64,000 bases of DNA from Stutzerimonas stutzeri (GCF_024448985.1 NZ_JAMOII010000007.1:62001-126000), one strand, 5' to 3'; counted from the first letter of the stretch, positions 19,906 through 29,117 are shown. Notes: generated by a model from the letters alone, not told the origin. A program made the numbers and translations.

Positions 19906-19943
19906 TGACGTGACAAATACCAGGCTGGAAACAGCCTGAGCAC

Positions 19944-19982
19944 AAACCGCAGTCAGCCCGTTGGGCGGCTGCGGTTTTTTTT
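19944..19982 (+). terminator. Rho-independent terminator of the exopolysaccharide cluster
   Basis: Perfect 9-bp stem AAACCGCAG (19944-19952) with CTGCGGTTT (19969-19977), an inner GCCC/GGGC stem, and an eight-T run (19975-19982). It starts 38 bases after the wza stop codon. Confidence 0.92.
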
Positions 19983-20058
19983 CGCACTACTACCAGGCTC
20001 CGCAGATTGATGCCCAACATCCGTAGCCCGATGCAACCGACTATCGCGTTACATATGG

Positions 20059-20399
20059 TTGGTAGGAATGCCCATAGCGCAATTCGGCGGGCATATTGTG
20101 CGGCTGTTGTACAGCCCGCTCGGGCTAGCGGCTGCGCCATGCCGAGTGCTGGCGCTGGTGTATGGCTGCGCAAGCGCGAGGAACGGCAGATTCGAGACGA
20201 TCAAATCGTGCCTGCGCTCAACGTCGCGGTGTTCTTCGGCATGCCTATCGCTTCGCTCGCATTGCTATGGGCGAATCGTCTTCTACCCGACACGTTGGCT
20301 GAGCGCGGCGCTGCCGAAGCCTGGTGCTTCTCCGTGGCGTGGCCGTTTACTGCGCTGCTCCCCTTTCGATACACGCAAGCCGCACAGGCTTGCCGATGA
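20059..20399 (+). pseudogene. Decayed PepSY-associated membrane protein (C-terminal fragment, frameshifted)
   Basis: Two frames together spell the end of a PepSY-TM iron-uptake-associated membrane protein. The first frame gives QFGGHIVRLLYSPLGLAAA (to about 20137); after a one-base shift the second gives GAGVWLRKREERQ and then ALNVAVFFGMPIASLALLWANRLLP, a typical final helix region. The N-terminal PepSY domain and first helices are missing. Such genes commonly accompany TonB-dependent siderophore receptors, and one lies nearby at 21910-23910. Family assignment is from recall of the characteristic WLRKR and ANRLLP stretches. Confidence 0.7.
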
Positions 20400-20602
20400 C
20401 ACAGGTTTAAAGCATGACTGACAAACGTTCGCTCCGCCCAATGGTTCGGCAGCACAGCAAAGGGAGCGAATCCAAGTACTAATTCCGGGCCATCAGAATT
20501 TGAACCCTTCGATCTATACCGGCAGATAAACGAACCGACAACAATCTCATTGCTTCGCCTGTGATGTACGGAGCCCATCCATCATGAACAGGAGAGATTC
20601 CA

Positions 20603-21646
20603 GTGACTCGTATGACACCTCTCGCAGCAGCATTGCTGCTGGCGGCAAGCAGTAGCGTAATCGCCAGCGAACACATCGCCGAAATAAGCCAGACCGGTAT
20701 TAACAATATCGCAGAGCAGCAACAGAGCGGCGGGCTACAACGCTCATACATCATGCAAAACGGCGCCGAGAACAGCGCACTCACCGAGCAGACCGGTATT
20801 AATGATCAAGAAAGCGAGGCGAGCATCGACCAGCTGGGCTCGCTGAACTCGGCCACTGTCTATCAGATACATGGCGACCGGTCGGGCATGGCCAGCATCG
20901 AGATCCATCAAACAGGCGACTCAAACAGCGCTCAGGTGGAGCAAAGTGAATACCTCGGCGAGTTGTCATCGACCGCAGCGGTTGACCAAGAGGGCACTGG
21001 CAATCGTCTCGACGCAACGCAGTCCTGGGTTGGCAACCAACTCGACGCGGTCTCGGTGGGACAGGACAACGTCATCCATGTGGAGCAATCAGGCTTCAGC
21101 ACGGCAGACCTGCAACAGCAGGGAAGCGATAACCTGGTGCAGCTACAACAAGTGAGCTTCGGCATTGGTGGTGGTTTAGCCGTGGTTGCTCAGGACGGTA
21201 GCGCCAACCAGGCAGACATCTACCAAGTTTCTGGTCGCTACCCCGCTGGAGACGTTTTTCTTCAGCAGATCGGCGACGCCAACAGTGCACAGATCAGGTC
21301 CAGAGACGGGGACAGCTTTCTGGATTATCGGCAGCAGGGCATTGGGAATGAACTGGATGCCTCCTTCGCCGGCCACGGTTCGAGCATCACTGGCTACTCG
21401 GAGGGCGACTATAACCTTGTCGATATTGCCCAAGCGGGCGACGACAATAGCATTGAGATTGCTCAACTTGGCTCTGACAACCGGATCGAAGCCTACCAAG
21501 GGTTCCATGCTCACGAAGCGTTGATCAACCAGACGGGACACGGAAACCAAGCGTCTCTTTGGCAGGATACGCTGTCATATACCACCAATTCCGCCAGCAT
21601 TATCCAGAACGGAAATGGCAACATCGCCAACGTCACCCAGCGATAG
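20603..21646 (+). CDS. Orphan curlin-repeat protein (amyloid-type secreted fibre subunit)
   Basis: 347-residue secreted protein built almost wholly of curlin-like repeats. A signal peptide covers about residues 1-22 (ending VIAS). About 13 copies of Q-x-G-x-x-N followed by an alternating segment and Q occur, for example near residues 30-41, 51-63, 77-88, 103-114, 129-140, 171-183, 197-208, 276-299, 309-321 and 335-346. The chain ends NVTQR, which resembles the terminal repeat of E. coli nucleator CsgB as I recall it. Start GTG 20603 follows AGGAGAG. It is larger than CsgA/CsgB (about 150 residues), and no csgE, csgF or csgG lies in this window. It probably needs curli export genes encoded elsewhere. 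Function as fibre, nucleator or matrix linker is inference. Confidence 0.85.
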   Translation: MTRMTPLAAALLLAASSSVIASEHIAEISQTGINNIAEQQQSGGLQRSYIMQNGAENSALTEQTGINDQESEASIDQLGSLNSATVYQIHGDRSGMASIEIHQTGDSNSAQVEQSEYLGELSSTAAVDQEGTGNRLDATQSWVGNQLDAVSVGQDNVIHVEQSGFSTADLQQQGSDNLVQLQQVSFGIGGGLAVVAQDGSANQADIYQVSGRYPAGDVFLQQIGDANSAQIRSRDGDSFLDYRQQGIGNELDASFAGHGSSITGYSEGDYNLVDIAQAGDDNSIEIAQLGSDNRIEAYQGFHAHEALINQTGHGNQASLWQDTLSYTTNSASIIQNGNGNIANVTQR

Positions 21647-21671
21647 ACACATCCCCAACGGCCAGCCGATC

Positions 21672-21702
21672 CTGCCCATGCGCCACAGACGCGTATGGGC
21701 AG
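21672..21702 (+). terminator. Hairpin downstream of the curlin-repeat gene
   Basis: Stem CTGCCCAT (21672-21679) with ATGGGCAG (21695-21702) and an inner GCG/CGC stem, 26 bases after the stop codon. No T tract follows, so it may be a weak or Rho-assisted terminator. Confidence 0.45.
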
Positions 21703-21909
21703 ACGCGAAAATGTCTTGAAGCCTGCCATATCCCCTCACGCGGACAATTCCACGCTGAGCCGCCCTTGCGCACTGCTCCGCTGATAGCAGCGACTTTTCT
21801 AGCCGCTCATCACCCTTTTAGCTGAATAGCTTGTTGGTCGAACGCCCCTAGACGACAAAAATGTCCTGGCAGACCTGCCGCTATTGATGCCTTGCTGTGT
21901 CAGCATCCA

Positions 21910-23910
21910 TCACTCGAACGACAGCTTCACACCCGCATATAGCGTACGACCCGGCGCGGGCTCGTAATAACGACCGAAGTTGTCATTGATCCGCAAGTTG
22001 TCGTAGTAGTCGCGGTCAAAGAGGTTGTCCACGCCGACATAGGGCTCCCACAACTGACCGCCCTGCCCCAATCGCCAGCCGATGCGGGCGTTGGTTACCG
22101 TATAGCCGGCAACCCGGCTGTCGTTGGCGTTGTCCGCGTATTGATGCCCATGAGCGCTCAGATTGACTCGCGCGTACCAATCGTCGCGGTCGTAACTGGC
22201 CTCGGCAAACAGGCTCTGCTTTGGAACGCCAGGGACGCGGTTGCCGTTATACGTATCGAAATCGTCGTATTGGTACTCGTTGTAGCTCCAGGCACCGGTC
22301 AGGCGCCAATATTGGCCAGCAAACCACTGCGCACTGAGTTCTATGCCGTCGCGACTGGACCGCCCGGCATTGGTGTAGAAGGTGCGGCCGTCGACAACAG
22401 GCACCAGCTCATCCTCGATGCGCATGCTGTAAATCACCGCTTCGTAGCGTAGACCAGGGTATTCACCCTTGAAGCCAATCTCCCGGTTAGTCGCATGCGC
22501 CGGGCCAAGCGAGGGGTTGAAGCCACCACCTGCCGGGTTGGCCAGCTCGTTGATCGTGGGTGTCTCGAAGGATGTAGCGTAACGGGCATAGACCACATGG
22601 TGGGGATCGAGCTGTCGACTCAGCCCAAGGCTGTAATTCCAGTCCTCCAGCGTTCGGCTACCCGATGCATCACCGTCAGAAAGATAGCGATCCTTAGCCT
22701 CCAGACGAACACTGTCGTGACGCAGCCCGGCCGTTAGCAGCCAGGATTCACCTAGGCTCAGCTGATTCTCGATAAACAACCCACGACTGTCCGCTGATTC
22801 TCGCTGCCGCTGGGTCAGCGCGCCTGTAATGCCACCGCTCAGGTTGTCGTTTCGAGTGCGCTCGTCGCGCTGGCTTTCCAGATCCACGCCGATGGTCAGC
22901 TGATTGGGCAGTCCTGCCCACTCGCGGCGATATGTCCGCTGGGCACCCACGCCCGCGAACCAGCGGTCGTAAGCCGTCTGCCCATTGTTTAGCAGCGGAA
23001 GCCGGTTACTGAACTCACGCTGGCCATAGTAACTACGCAGCTGATAGGTGTCGTCGCCTGCGGCTTGGCCGTTCCAAACGATGGAGAGACGTTGCTGCCT
23101 GATGTCCTCGTCGGAATCATATTGCAGGCTTTGTGGCCGTGCCTGCGAGCGGTCTTCACGCACCTGTGCAAGCGTCAGGGCGCCCGGATCCTCGGCACGG
23201 TTATCGATCGCATGCAGTGTCACGCCGAGCCTGCCGCCCTCAGCCTGCCAACTCAGCTTGCCGGTGAGGTGATTGGTCTCGGCTGTCCCATGGGTACGAT
23301 AGCCATCGAGTCGGGTGCTGCTGACCGCCAGCAATGCGCCGAGCGACCCAGCGGTACCACTGGTCTCCGCACGCATCTGACGATAGCCCAGCTCACCACC
23401 GCTGATTTCCAGTTGCGTGCGCGGTGTATCGCTTGGCTGCCTGGTTTCGACCGACAGCACCCCGCCTGCCGCGTTGCCGTGGATGGTCGAAGACGGCCCC
23501 CGAATCACCTCGATACGCTCGATCAACGACGAATCGAGGCCGTCCATCTCGGTCTGGCCGTCGGGCATGGTCAATGGCACGCCGTCGACCAGCACGCGAA
23601 CGCCCCGCACGCCGAAGCTCGACCGGGTACCAAAGCCGCGAATCGACAGGCGCATGCCCTGAGCCAGGTTGTAGCGGCTCTGCGAAACCGTGCCCGGCAC
23701 CCCTGCCAACAAGCTGTCAAGCGTCAGCAATTGCTCGCCAGGCCGCTCATGCGACGTTATTGCAGACACGGCCATTGGCAACGTAAGCCAATCGGACTCC
23801 GCTCGGGGCGAGTTGACCAGCAACGGGTCAAGAACAAGAGGATCATTTGTCTGGGCGAACGCTGGCCCAATCGTCAAAGCAAGCGATCCCGCGATGAACA
23901 TTCGATACAT
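21910..23910 (-). CDS. TonB-dependent outer-membrane receptor
   Basis: 666-residue outer-membrane gated channel driven by TonB. A signal peptide (to about residue 20, AFAQ) precedes a TonB-box-like stretch (DPLVLDPLLVNS), a plug domain with RLSIRGFGTRSSFGVRG, VLVDGVPLTMPDGQ and IERIEVIRGP, and a C-terminal 22-strand barrel region ending GRTLYAGVKLSFE. The plug wording is closest to FecA/YncD-like receptors, but the ligand is not deducible. No Fur box is visible upstream. Only 13 bases separate its start from the stop of a decayed chemoreceptor, so its native promoter region may be lost. Confidence 0.88.
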   Translation of the reverse strand: MYRMFIAGSLALTIGPAFAQTNDPLVLDPLLVNSPRAESDWLTLPMAVSAITSHERPGEQLLTLDSLLAGVPGTVSQSRYNLAQGMRLSIRGFGTRSSFGVRGVRVLVDGVPLTMPDGQTEMDGLDSSLIERIEVIRGPSSTIHGNAAGGVLSVETRQPSDTPRTQLEISGGELGYRQMRAETSGTAGSLGALLAVSSTRLDGYRTHGTAETNHLTGKLSWQAEGGRLGVTLHAIDNRAEDPGALTLAQVREDRSQARPQSLQYDSDEDIRQQRLSIVWNGQAAGDDTYQLRSYYGQREFSNRLPLLNNGQTAYDRWFAGVGAQRTYRREWAGLPNQLTIGVDLESQRDERTRNDNLSGGITGALTQRQRESADSRGLFIENQLSLGESWLLTAGLRHDSVRLEAKDRYLSDGDASGSRTLEDWNYSLGLSRQLDPHHVVYARYATSFETPTINELANPAGGGFNPSLGPAHATNREIGFKGEYPGLRYEAVIYSMRIEDELVPVVDGRTFYTNAGRSSRDGIELSAQWFAGQYWRLTGAWSYNEYQYDDFDTYNGNRVPGVPKQSLFAEASYDRDDWYARVNLSAHGHQYADNANDSRVAGYTVTNARIGWRLGQGGQLWEPYVGVDNLFDRDYYDNLRINDNFGRYYEPAPGRTLYAGVKLSFE

Positions 23911-23923
23911 TGGCGAAAAAACC

Positions 23924-24220
23924 TCATCTGGTGTCGCGTGATGCTGCGACGTCGCTCATGTCTATCAGGTACGGATACTGACTAGCCAGACGGTGCTGTC
24001 GTTCCGCCAGTTGAGCCAGCGCATCGCTCATGCATGAAGATAACTCTGGCGCGGAAGCCACTTCATCACCAACCGTGCTGATGGCAACTACCTTGTAGGT
24101 AAGCGCATCGGATAACGCGCTCTGCTTTCGGCAGCCGCCGCGATCTGAGCAATCATGCTGTTTATTTCGAAGACCACTGCGGCGATGGCTTTAGCGCGCT
24201 ACACGCCTGTTCGGCCTACT
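23924..24220 (-). pseudogene. Decayed C-terminus of a methyl-accepting chemotaxis protein
   Basis: Minus-strand translation from about 24217 gives AEQACSALKAIAAVVFEINS then MIAQIAAAAES, matching the end of the MCP signalling hairpin. After a frameshift near 24116-24125 it continues KVVAISTVGDEVASAPELSS and LAQLAERQHRL to a TGA at 23924-23926, the usual MCP C-terminal tail. The receptor's sensor, HAMP and most of the signalling domain are gone, and an in-frame stop lies just upstream of AEQA. It is not a copy of the intact receptor at 52256-54205, whose tail differs. Confidence 0.72.
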
Positions 24221-24797
24221 CGGTTGAACCCAAGGTTCGCTGCAGACCTGCCTGCCACGTAGCGACCGAGTCATCAGTACCCGCACGCAGCCGCCCGGTC
24301 AACGATTAGTCCCTCGTGGCCTGGTTCGACCTCTGGCCTAAGGACCTCGTCTGCGACCGCGCGCGCCCCACGCAAGACGATGACTGATGGGACCGTAGGT
24401 GGCTGGCGTGAAGTTGTAGCTCACGGGATTTGCAGTTGCAGCAGAGGCCTCCAGTACAGGCCGACCGGTCTATGGTCGACATGGATCGCCCAGTTCACCG
24501 GAACGACGTGTTCTTGACCGAAACACCGCCGCGTTTTGCTTTCCCGCCGGCTCGGCCAGTTTTATCTCGCGCTTCTTTATCCACGCCTGCGCGGTTGCCT
24601 TGCGCTCAAAGGTCTAACTCTCGGTAAACTGTCACGCCCTTCTGCATGATGCGTATTTGCGCGGTATACCGGGTCGTCCCGTCCTTGCGCTAGCGTGTTG
24701 CGATGGTTCCCATTGATTTCGCTACCTGACCTGAACGGCTTGCCACGTGAGGCAACGCAGTTCAGAAACAAGCAAAAACGGCAGGAAATAGTAGTTA
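24221..24797. other. 577 bases with no recognisable gene
   Basis: No reading frame here resembles a known family on either strand, and no tRNA or perfect palindrome stands out. Given the chemoreceptor remnant beside it, it may be further degraded coding sequence. The last 60 bases hold the promoter and ribosome site of dusA. Confidence 0.4.
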
Positions 24798-25823
24798 ATG
24801 AGCGTAGCGACAAACCCCTCAAAACAGGGCACTACACAAGCAAACCCAGGCGACACGGTAGATAGAAGGTTTTCTGTCGCACCGATGATGGATTGGACTG
24901 ACCGCCATTGCCGATACTTCCTACGTCAGCTGTCCCGACACGCCTTGCTCTATACCGAGATGGTCACGACCGGTGCGCTGATCAATGGCGATTCGGAGCG
25001 TTTCCTTCGCCATGACGAAGCGGAACATCCCCTTGCCTTGCAACTCGGCGGTAGTGTGCCGGCGGAGCTGGCAGCTTGCGCAAAGTTGGCCGAAGCGGCG
25101 GGCTACGACGAGGTAAATCTCAACGTCGGCTGCCCCAGTGATCGCGTGCAGAACAACATGATCGGCGCCTGTCTGATGGCCCATCCGGCGCTGGTGGCCG
25201 ATTGCGTGAAAGCGATGCGGGACGCCGTCGGCATCGACGTGACGGTCAAACATCGAATCGGCATCAACGGGCGCGACAGCTACGCCGAACTCTGCGATTT
25301 CGTCGGTCAGGTTCGCGAAGCGGGCTGCCGCAGTTTTACTGTGCACGCGCGCATTGCCATTCTCGAGGGGCTGTCGCCCAAAGAAAATCGCGAGATTCCA
25401 CCCTTGCGTTATGACATTGCCGCGCAGCTCAAAGACGATTTTCCGGACCTGGAAATCATCCTCAACGGCGGCATCAAGACGCTGGACGAATGCGAGGCGC
25501 ACCTTCAACGCTTCGATGGTGTGATGCTTGGACGCGAGGCCTATCACTATCCTTATTTGCTCGCGCAGGTGGATGCCCTGCTGTTCGGCAGTCATGACCC
25601 AGTCATCAGCCGCGCCGAGGCACTAGCGCGGATGCGGCCTTATATCCAGCGGCATCTCGAAGCGGGCGGCTCGATGCATCACATCACGCGCCATGTGCTG
25701 GGACTTGGCTTGGGCTTTTCAGGTGCGCGGCGTTTTCGTCAGTTGCTTTCGGTCGATATTCACAAGACGAAGGAGCCTTTAGCCCTGCTCGAACAAGCGA
25801 TCGGCCTGCTCGAAGGACGTTGA
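24798..25823 (+). CDS. dusA: tRNA-dihydrouridine(20/20a) synthase DusA
   Basis: FMN-dependent reductase making dihydrouridine at positions 20/20a of tRNA. The TIM-barrel begins RFSVAPMMDWTDRHCRYFLR; the catalytic cysteine is Cys112 in NVGCPSDRVQ; KHRIGI and the FMN-phosphate segment LNGGIKTLDE follow. The 341-residue form includes about 23 extra N-terminal residues before the conserved core, so the true start could lie slightly downstream, but no better site was seen. It precedes tal as in other pseudomonads. Confidence 0.92.
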   Translation: MSVATNPSKQGTTQANPGDTVDRRFSVAPMMDWTDRHCRYFLRQLSRHALLYTEMVTTGALINGDSERFLRHDEAEHPLALQLGGSVPAELAACAKLAEAAGYDEVNLNVGCPSDRVQNNMIGACLMAHPALVADCVKAMRDAVGIDVTVKHRIGINGRDSYAELCDFVGQVREAGCRSFTVHARIAILEGLSPKENREIPPLRYDIAAQLKDDFPDLEIILNGGIKTLDECEAHLQRFDGVMLGREAYHYPYLLAQVDALLFGSHDPVISRAEALARMRPYIQRHLEAGGSMHHITRHVLGLGLGFSGARRFRQLLSVDIHKTKEPLALLEQAIGLLEGR

Positions 25824-25947
25824 TATAGTCTTGCGGAACACGCGGGATCATTTTCAATCCAAGTGCTGTCCGCCCGGACCATCCACTCGTCAAGTGGCTC
25901 GGTGGCCTCGGGTTCAGTCATGCCAACTCAGAGGATAGAGCGCCCCC

Positions 25948-26874
25948 ATGACATCCAAGCTGGAACAACTCAAGCAATTCACCACTGTCGTCGCTGATAC
26001 CGGCGATCTTGATGCTATCGCCCGTTTGCAGCCGGTCGATGCCACCACCAATCCGTCGCTGTTGCTCAAGGCCGCCGCCCTGCCCCGCTACGCCGAACAT
26101 CTGCAGGCAGCTATGTCCCGTTGTGGCGGTGATATCGGGCTGGGCTGCGATCTATTTGCCGTCGCGGTCGGTCAGGAAGTGCTCAAGCTGATCCCCGGAC
26201 GGATTTCCACCGAGGTCGATGCACGTCTTTCGTTCGATACCCAGGCGATGGTACAGCGCGGCGAACGCCTAATCGGCCTGTACGAGCACGCCGGCATCTC
26301 GCGGGATCGCGTTCTAATCAAACTAGCCTCCACCTGGGAAGGCATCCGCGCCGCCGAGCAATTGGAAAAATCAGGCATCCAGACCAATCTTACGCTGCTG
26401 TTTTCCTTCACCCAGGCGGTCGCCTGCGCTGAAGCCGGTGTGTTCCTCATTTCGCCATTCGTGGGCCGAATCTACGACTGGTATAAGAAACATAAAAGCC
26501 GTGATTACACCGGCAGCGAAGACCCAGGCGTGCTGTCGGTCAGCCGGATCTACGACTACTACAAGGCCCACGGCTACGACACGGTGGTAATGGGAGCGAG
26601 CTTCCGCAATACGGGCCAGATCGAAGCCCTGGCGGGCTGTGACCGTCTGACAATAAGTCCCGAGTTGCTCAGCCAGCTGGCACAGGAAGAAGGTTCGCTA
26701 GAACGTAAGCTGTCGCCAGGCCGCGCATCCGAGCCGCGCGTCACGCTGGATGAGAGCAGTTTCCGCTGGGGGTTGAACGAAGACCCAATGGCGACCGAAA
26801 AGCTGGCCGAAGGCATCCGCCAGTTCGCTCGTGATCAGGAGAAACTCGAGGCTCTGCTGGAAGCTAAGCGCTAG
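25948..26874 (+). CDS. tal: Transaldolase
   Basis: 308-residue cytosolic enzyme of the non-oxidative pentose phosphate pathway, moving a dihydroxyacetone unit from sedoheptulose-7-phosphate to glyceraldehyde-3-phosphate. The Schiff-base lysine is Lys125 in [12 protein letters not shown]; the N-terminal signature [12 protein letters not shown] and the [13 protein letters not shown] segment are intact. Length and motifs fit the TalB subfamily. It is convergent with the STAS protein gene, whose stop codon is one base away. Confidence 0.95.
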   Translation: MTSKLEQLKQFTTVVADTGDLDAIARLQPVDATTNPSLLLKAAALPRYAEHLQAAMSRCGGDIGLGCDLFAVAVGQEVLKLIPGRISTEVDARLSFDTQAMVQRGERLIGLYEHAGISRDRVLIKLASTWEGIRAAEQLEKSGIQTNLTLLFSFTQAVACAEAGVFLISPFVGRIYDWYKKHKSRDYTGSEDPGVLSVSRIYDYYKAHGYDTVVMGASFRNTGQIEALAGCDRLTISPELLSQLAQEEGSLERKLSPGRASEPRVTLDESSFRWGLNEDPMATEKLAEGIRQFARDQEKLEALLEAKR

Positions 26875-26875
26875 A

Positions 26876-27358
26876 TCAGGAGCGCTCGAGCGCCGTCACG
26901 AGGTCGCGAAAGGCCTCGCGATTGGAGTCATTGAGGCTCATCAGAATACGGTGGGCCTCGAGCACTTTGTTCTTCACCACTTCTTCCGACTGATCCTGGC
27001 TAGGCAGGTCGGCAAGCTGCTCTGGCGACGGCAACGGCTGATCGACGATATTGAATACCTGATCGAAGCCCATCGACTGCAACAGACGCGTGATATCGGC
27101 ATGCGTCGTAACCAGCGTAGGCAACATGCCGATCTTCTGGCTGGACAGAATCGACAGCTTGGCCAGCAGCCCCAATGTCGTGCTGTCGACGCTGCGGCTT
27201 TCGGTGAGGTCGATGACGATCGCCGAGAAATTCAGCGACGAAAAGATTTTTTCGATCGTTGCGTCCAATGCCGAGCAAAGCGTCAGCCGGATTTCGCCTA
27301 CGAACTTGAGAACGAACGTGCCGTCCTGCTCGGCGAACTGGATCTTACCAGTGCTCAT
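26876..27358 (-). CDS. STAS domain anti-sigma factor antagonist
   Basis: 160-residue cytoplasmic protein with a STAS domain in residues 1-105 (FVLKFVGEIRLTLC, IVIDLTESRSVDSTTLGLL), where Ser59/Thr60 occupy the usual phosphorylation position, plus a C-terminal helical extension. It overlaps the upstream response-regulator/phosphatase gene by 4 bases. The pair forms a partner-switch module: the PP2C phosphatase probably dephosphorylates the STAS protein, which then binds an anti-sigma factor or other partner. The partner kinase is not in the window. The architecture resembles HsbA of P. aeruginosa, but the location next to tal matches a different locus. Confidence 0.83.
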   Translation of the reverse strand: MSTGKIQFAEQDGTFVLKFVGEIRLTLCSALDATIEKIFSSLNFSAIVIDLTESRSVDSTTLGLLAKLSILSSQKIGMLPTLVTTHADITRLLQSMGFDQVFNIVDQPLPSPEQLADLPSQDQSEEVVKNKVLEAHRILMSLNDSNREAFRDLVTALERS

Positions 27359-28542
27359 GCAAGGTTCCTGCTCAATACCAGCAACGCGATGTCATCGGGC
27401 ATATCCTCGAGATCGGCAAGACCGAACACTTGCTGAAGACCATTCAGCGTACCCCCTGCTTCGGAAACCAGTCCGGGCAGTCCTGCTTCCTTTTCTTTGA
27501 GCGTATCACCCGGCAAAAGGTCCAGAATGCCATCGGAAAGTAGCGTGAGGCTGAAGGCCTCTGGCAGCTCGATTTCATAGTTATCGTAGGTCGCTTCGAC
27601 GAACAGGCCAACCGGCAAACCCCGTCCCTCCAGATAGGTCGCAGCCCCGTCGGCGTACAGCACCGGCATCGGCAGGTGCCCACCGATGCTGTAATGCAGC
27701 ACGTTGCGCTCCTGATCGATCACCCCGCCCAGCATGGTGACATGCTTGCCAAGCTTGCAATTGATCAGCCCTCGGTTGATGTGGTCGAGCACTTCGGACG
27801 GTTTGAACGCACGCGGTGCTCCCCTTCCCCGTCGAGACTCGTACAGTAGGCGAGTGGTCATGAACTTCAGCAAGGCCGTGACGAACGCCGAAGACGCGCC
27901 ATGCCCCGATACATCAGCCAGATAGAAACCGATCCGATGCTCGTCCACGCGGAAGTAATCGACGAAATCCCCGGACAGATAAAGAGAGGGAATGATTTGG
28001 TGAGCGAACTGGAAATCATCGATGCTGTAGGGCGTAACAGGCAGCATGTTCATCTGCACCTGGCGACCGGCATTCTGATCTTCCTGCAACAGATGCAGGC
28101 TGGCTTGTAGATCGCGGTTGGCGGTTTCCAGTTGCTCGCGGTAGCGCCGGTTTTCCATCCGCAACCGTGACCGGTCGAGCGCCCGGCGAACCGAATGTTC
28201 GAGCATCGCCAGGTCTTCAAGGGGCTTGATCAGGTAATCGGCCGCCCCCAGACGCAGGGCTTCCACGGCATCGCTCATCACGCCGGCGCCGGACACTACG
28301 ATAACCGGAAGATCGGCCTGGCGTTCGCTGATCTGGCGGATCAACTCCAGACCGTCCATCTGCGGCATGCGCAGATCGGAGATCACCAGGTCCGGCTGTT
28401 CGGCCTCGAACAGCTCCATGCCCACCGGCCCGCTAGGCGCCTGCAGGACTTTGAAACCGCTGTCATCCAGATAGGCGGCCAGGCTGGCTCGTACCACATC
28501 GTCGTCATCTATGATCAGCAGCGTCGCGCTTGGGTTGTGCAT
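27355..28542 (-). CDS. Response regulator fused to PP2C (SpoIIE-type) phosphatase
   Basis: 395-residue cytoplasmic protein. Residues 5-120 are a receiver domain with acidic residues at 12-15 and phospho-acceptor Asp56 in ISDLRMP; a coiled linker follows (RMENRRYREQLETANRDLQ); the C-terminal half is a PP2C phosphatase with GDFVDYF, FYLADVSGHGASSAF and LLSDGILD metal-binding motifs. ATG 28542 was chosen because it starts the family core; its ribosome site is close, and an upstream TTG at 28608 is possible. It would relay a two-component signal to the STAS protein encoded 4 bases into its end. Confidence 0.87.
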   Translation of the reverse strand: MHNPSATLLIIDDDDVVRASLAAYLDDSGFKVLQAPSGPVGMELFEAEQPDLVISDLRMPQMDGLELIRQISERQADLPVIVVSGAGVMSDAVEALRLGAADYLIKPLEDLAMLEHSVRRALDRSRLRMENRRYREQLETANRDLQASLHLLQEDQNAGRQVQMNMLPVTPYSIDDFQFAHQIIPSLYLSGDFVDYFRVDEHRIGFYLADVSGHGASSAFVTALLKFMTTRLLYESRRGRGAPRAFKPSEVLDHINRGLINCKLGKHVTMLGGVIDQERNVLHYSIGGHLPMPVLYADGAATYLEGRGLPVGLFVEATYDNYEIELPEAFSLTLLSDGILDLLPGDTLKEKEAGLPGLVSEAGGTLNGLQQVFGLADLEDMPDDIALLVLSRNLA

Positions 28543-28745
28543 GTTCCTACCAGGCGGTATCGCCAGGATGATTGGCGAAAGCATCGGCCCCGCGCGAACG
28601 CTGGGCAAGGGATCTTTTCAAGGCGCAGACGGTACTCCCATACGATCTGCGTTTCAAGCCAGGCGCTGCCGCCCCGCCTGTGCTTTACAGGCTTAATTAA
28701 CGGGCGTTATAAGAACCGGGTGCAACCAAACCCAGAGGACGAAAA

Positions 28746-29045
28746 ATGAGCCAGAGTGATCGGGACTACAGCGAAAAGCGCGACTTCATCCGCATGCAGA
28801 TAGAGACGGCGATCACCCTCATCCATAACGGTCAGCGCTACGACGCGATCTGCATGGATCTTTCGAGCACAGGCATGCAGGTGCTGGCCGGAACTAGCCT
28901 GCAGATGGGCGACAAGGTACGAGTGAATATCCCTTCGGAGCACGATCAGTTGAAGGGACTGGAAGCGGATACCGAAGTGGTGCGAGTCGGCACGCACGAA
29001 GATGGTCGGCAGAGCCTTGGTCTCGCCATTCTGTTGATGAGCTAA
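28746..29045 (+). CDS. PilZ domain protein (c-di-GMP binding)
   Basis: 99-residue single-domain PilZ protein. Both c-di-GMP-binding motifs are present: RDFIR (RxxxR) near residues 11-15 and DLSSTG (D/N-x-S-x-x-G) near residues 38-43. It would act as a small cytosolic effector. It is divergent from the STAS/phosphatase operon with a 200-base spacer and ends shortly before the convergent mlaA gene. Its output partner is not identifiable. Confidence 0.85.
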   Translation: MSQSDRDYSEKRDFIRMQIETAITLIHNGQRYDAICMDLSSTGMQVLAGTSLQMGDKVRVNIPSEHDQLKGLEADTEVVRVGTHEDGRQSLGLAILLMS

Positions 29046-29117
29046 GAGGCGTTCGGCGCTGATGAGCGCCGGAGGGCTGCGAACGCCACGTCAGCCGCGT
29101 GGCGTCGCGGACAGCCA

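Noticed and set aside
23065-23985. Plus-strand open frame of 306 codons
   Set aside because: Antisense to the TonB-dependent receptor; composition resembles a reverse-complement translation.
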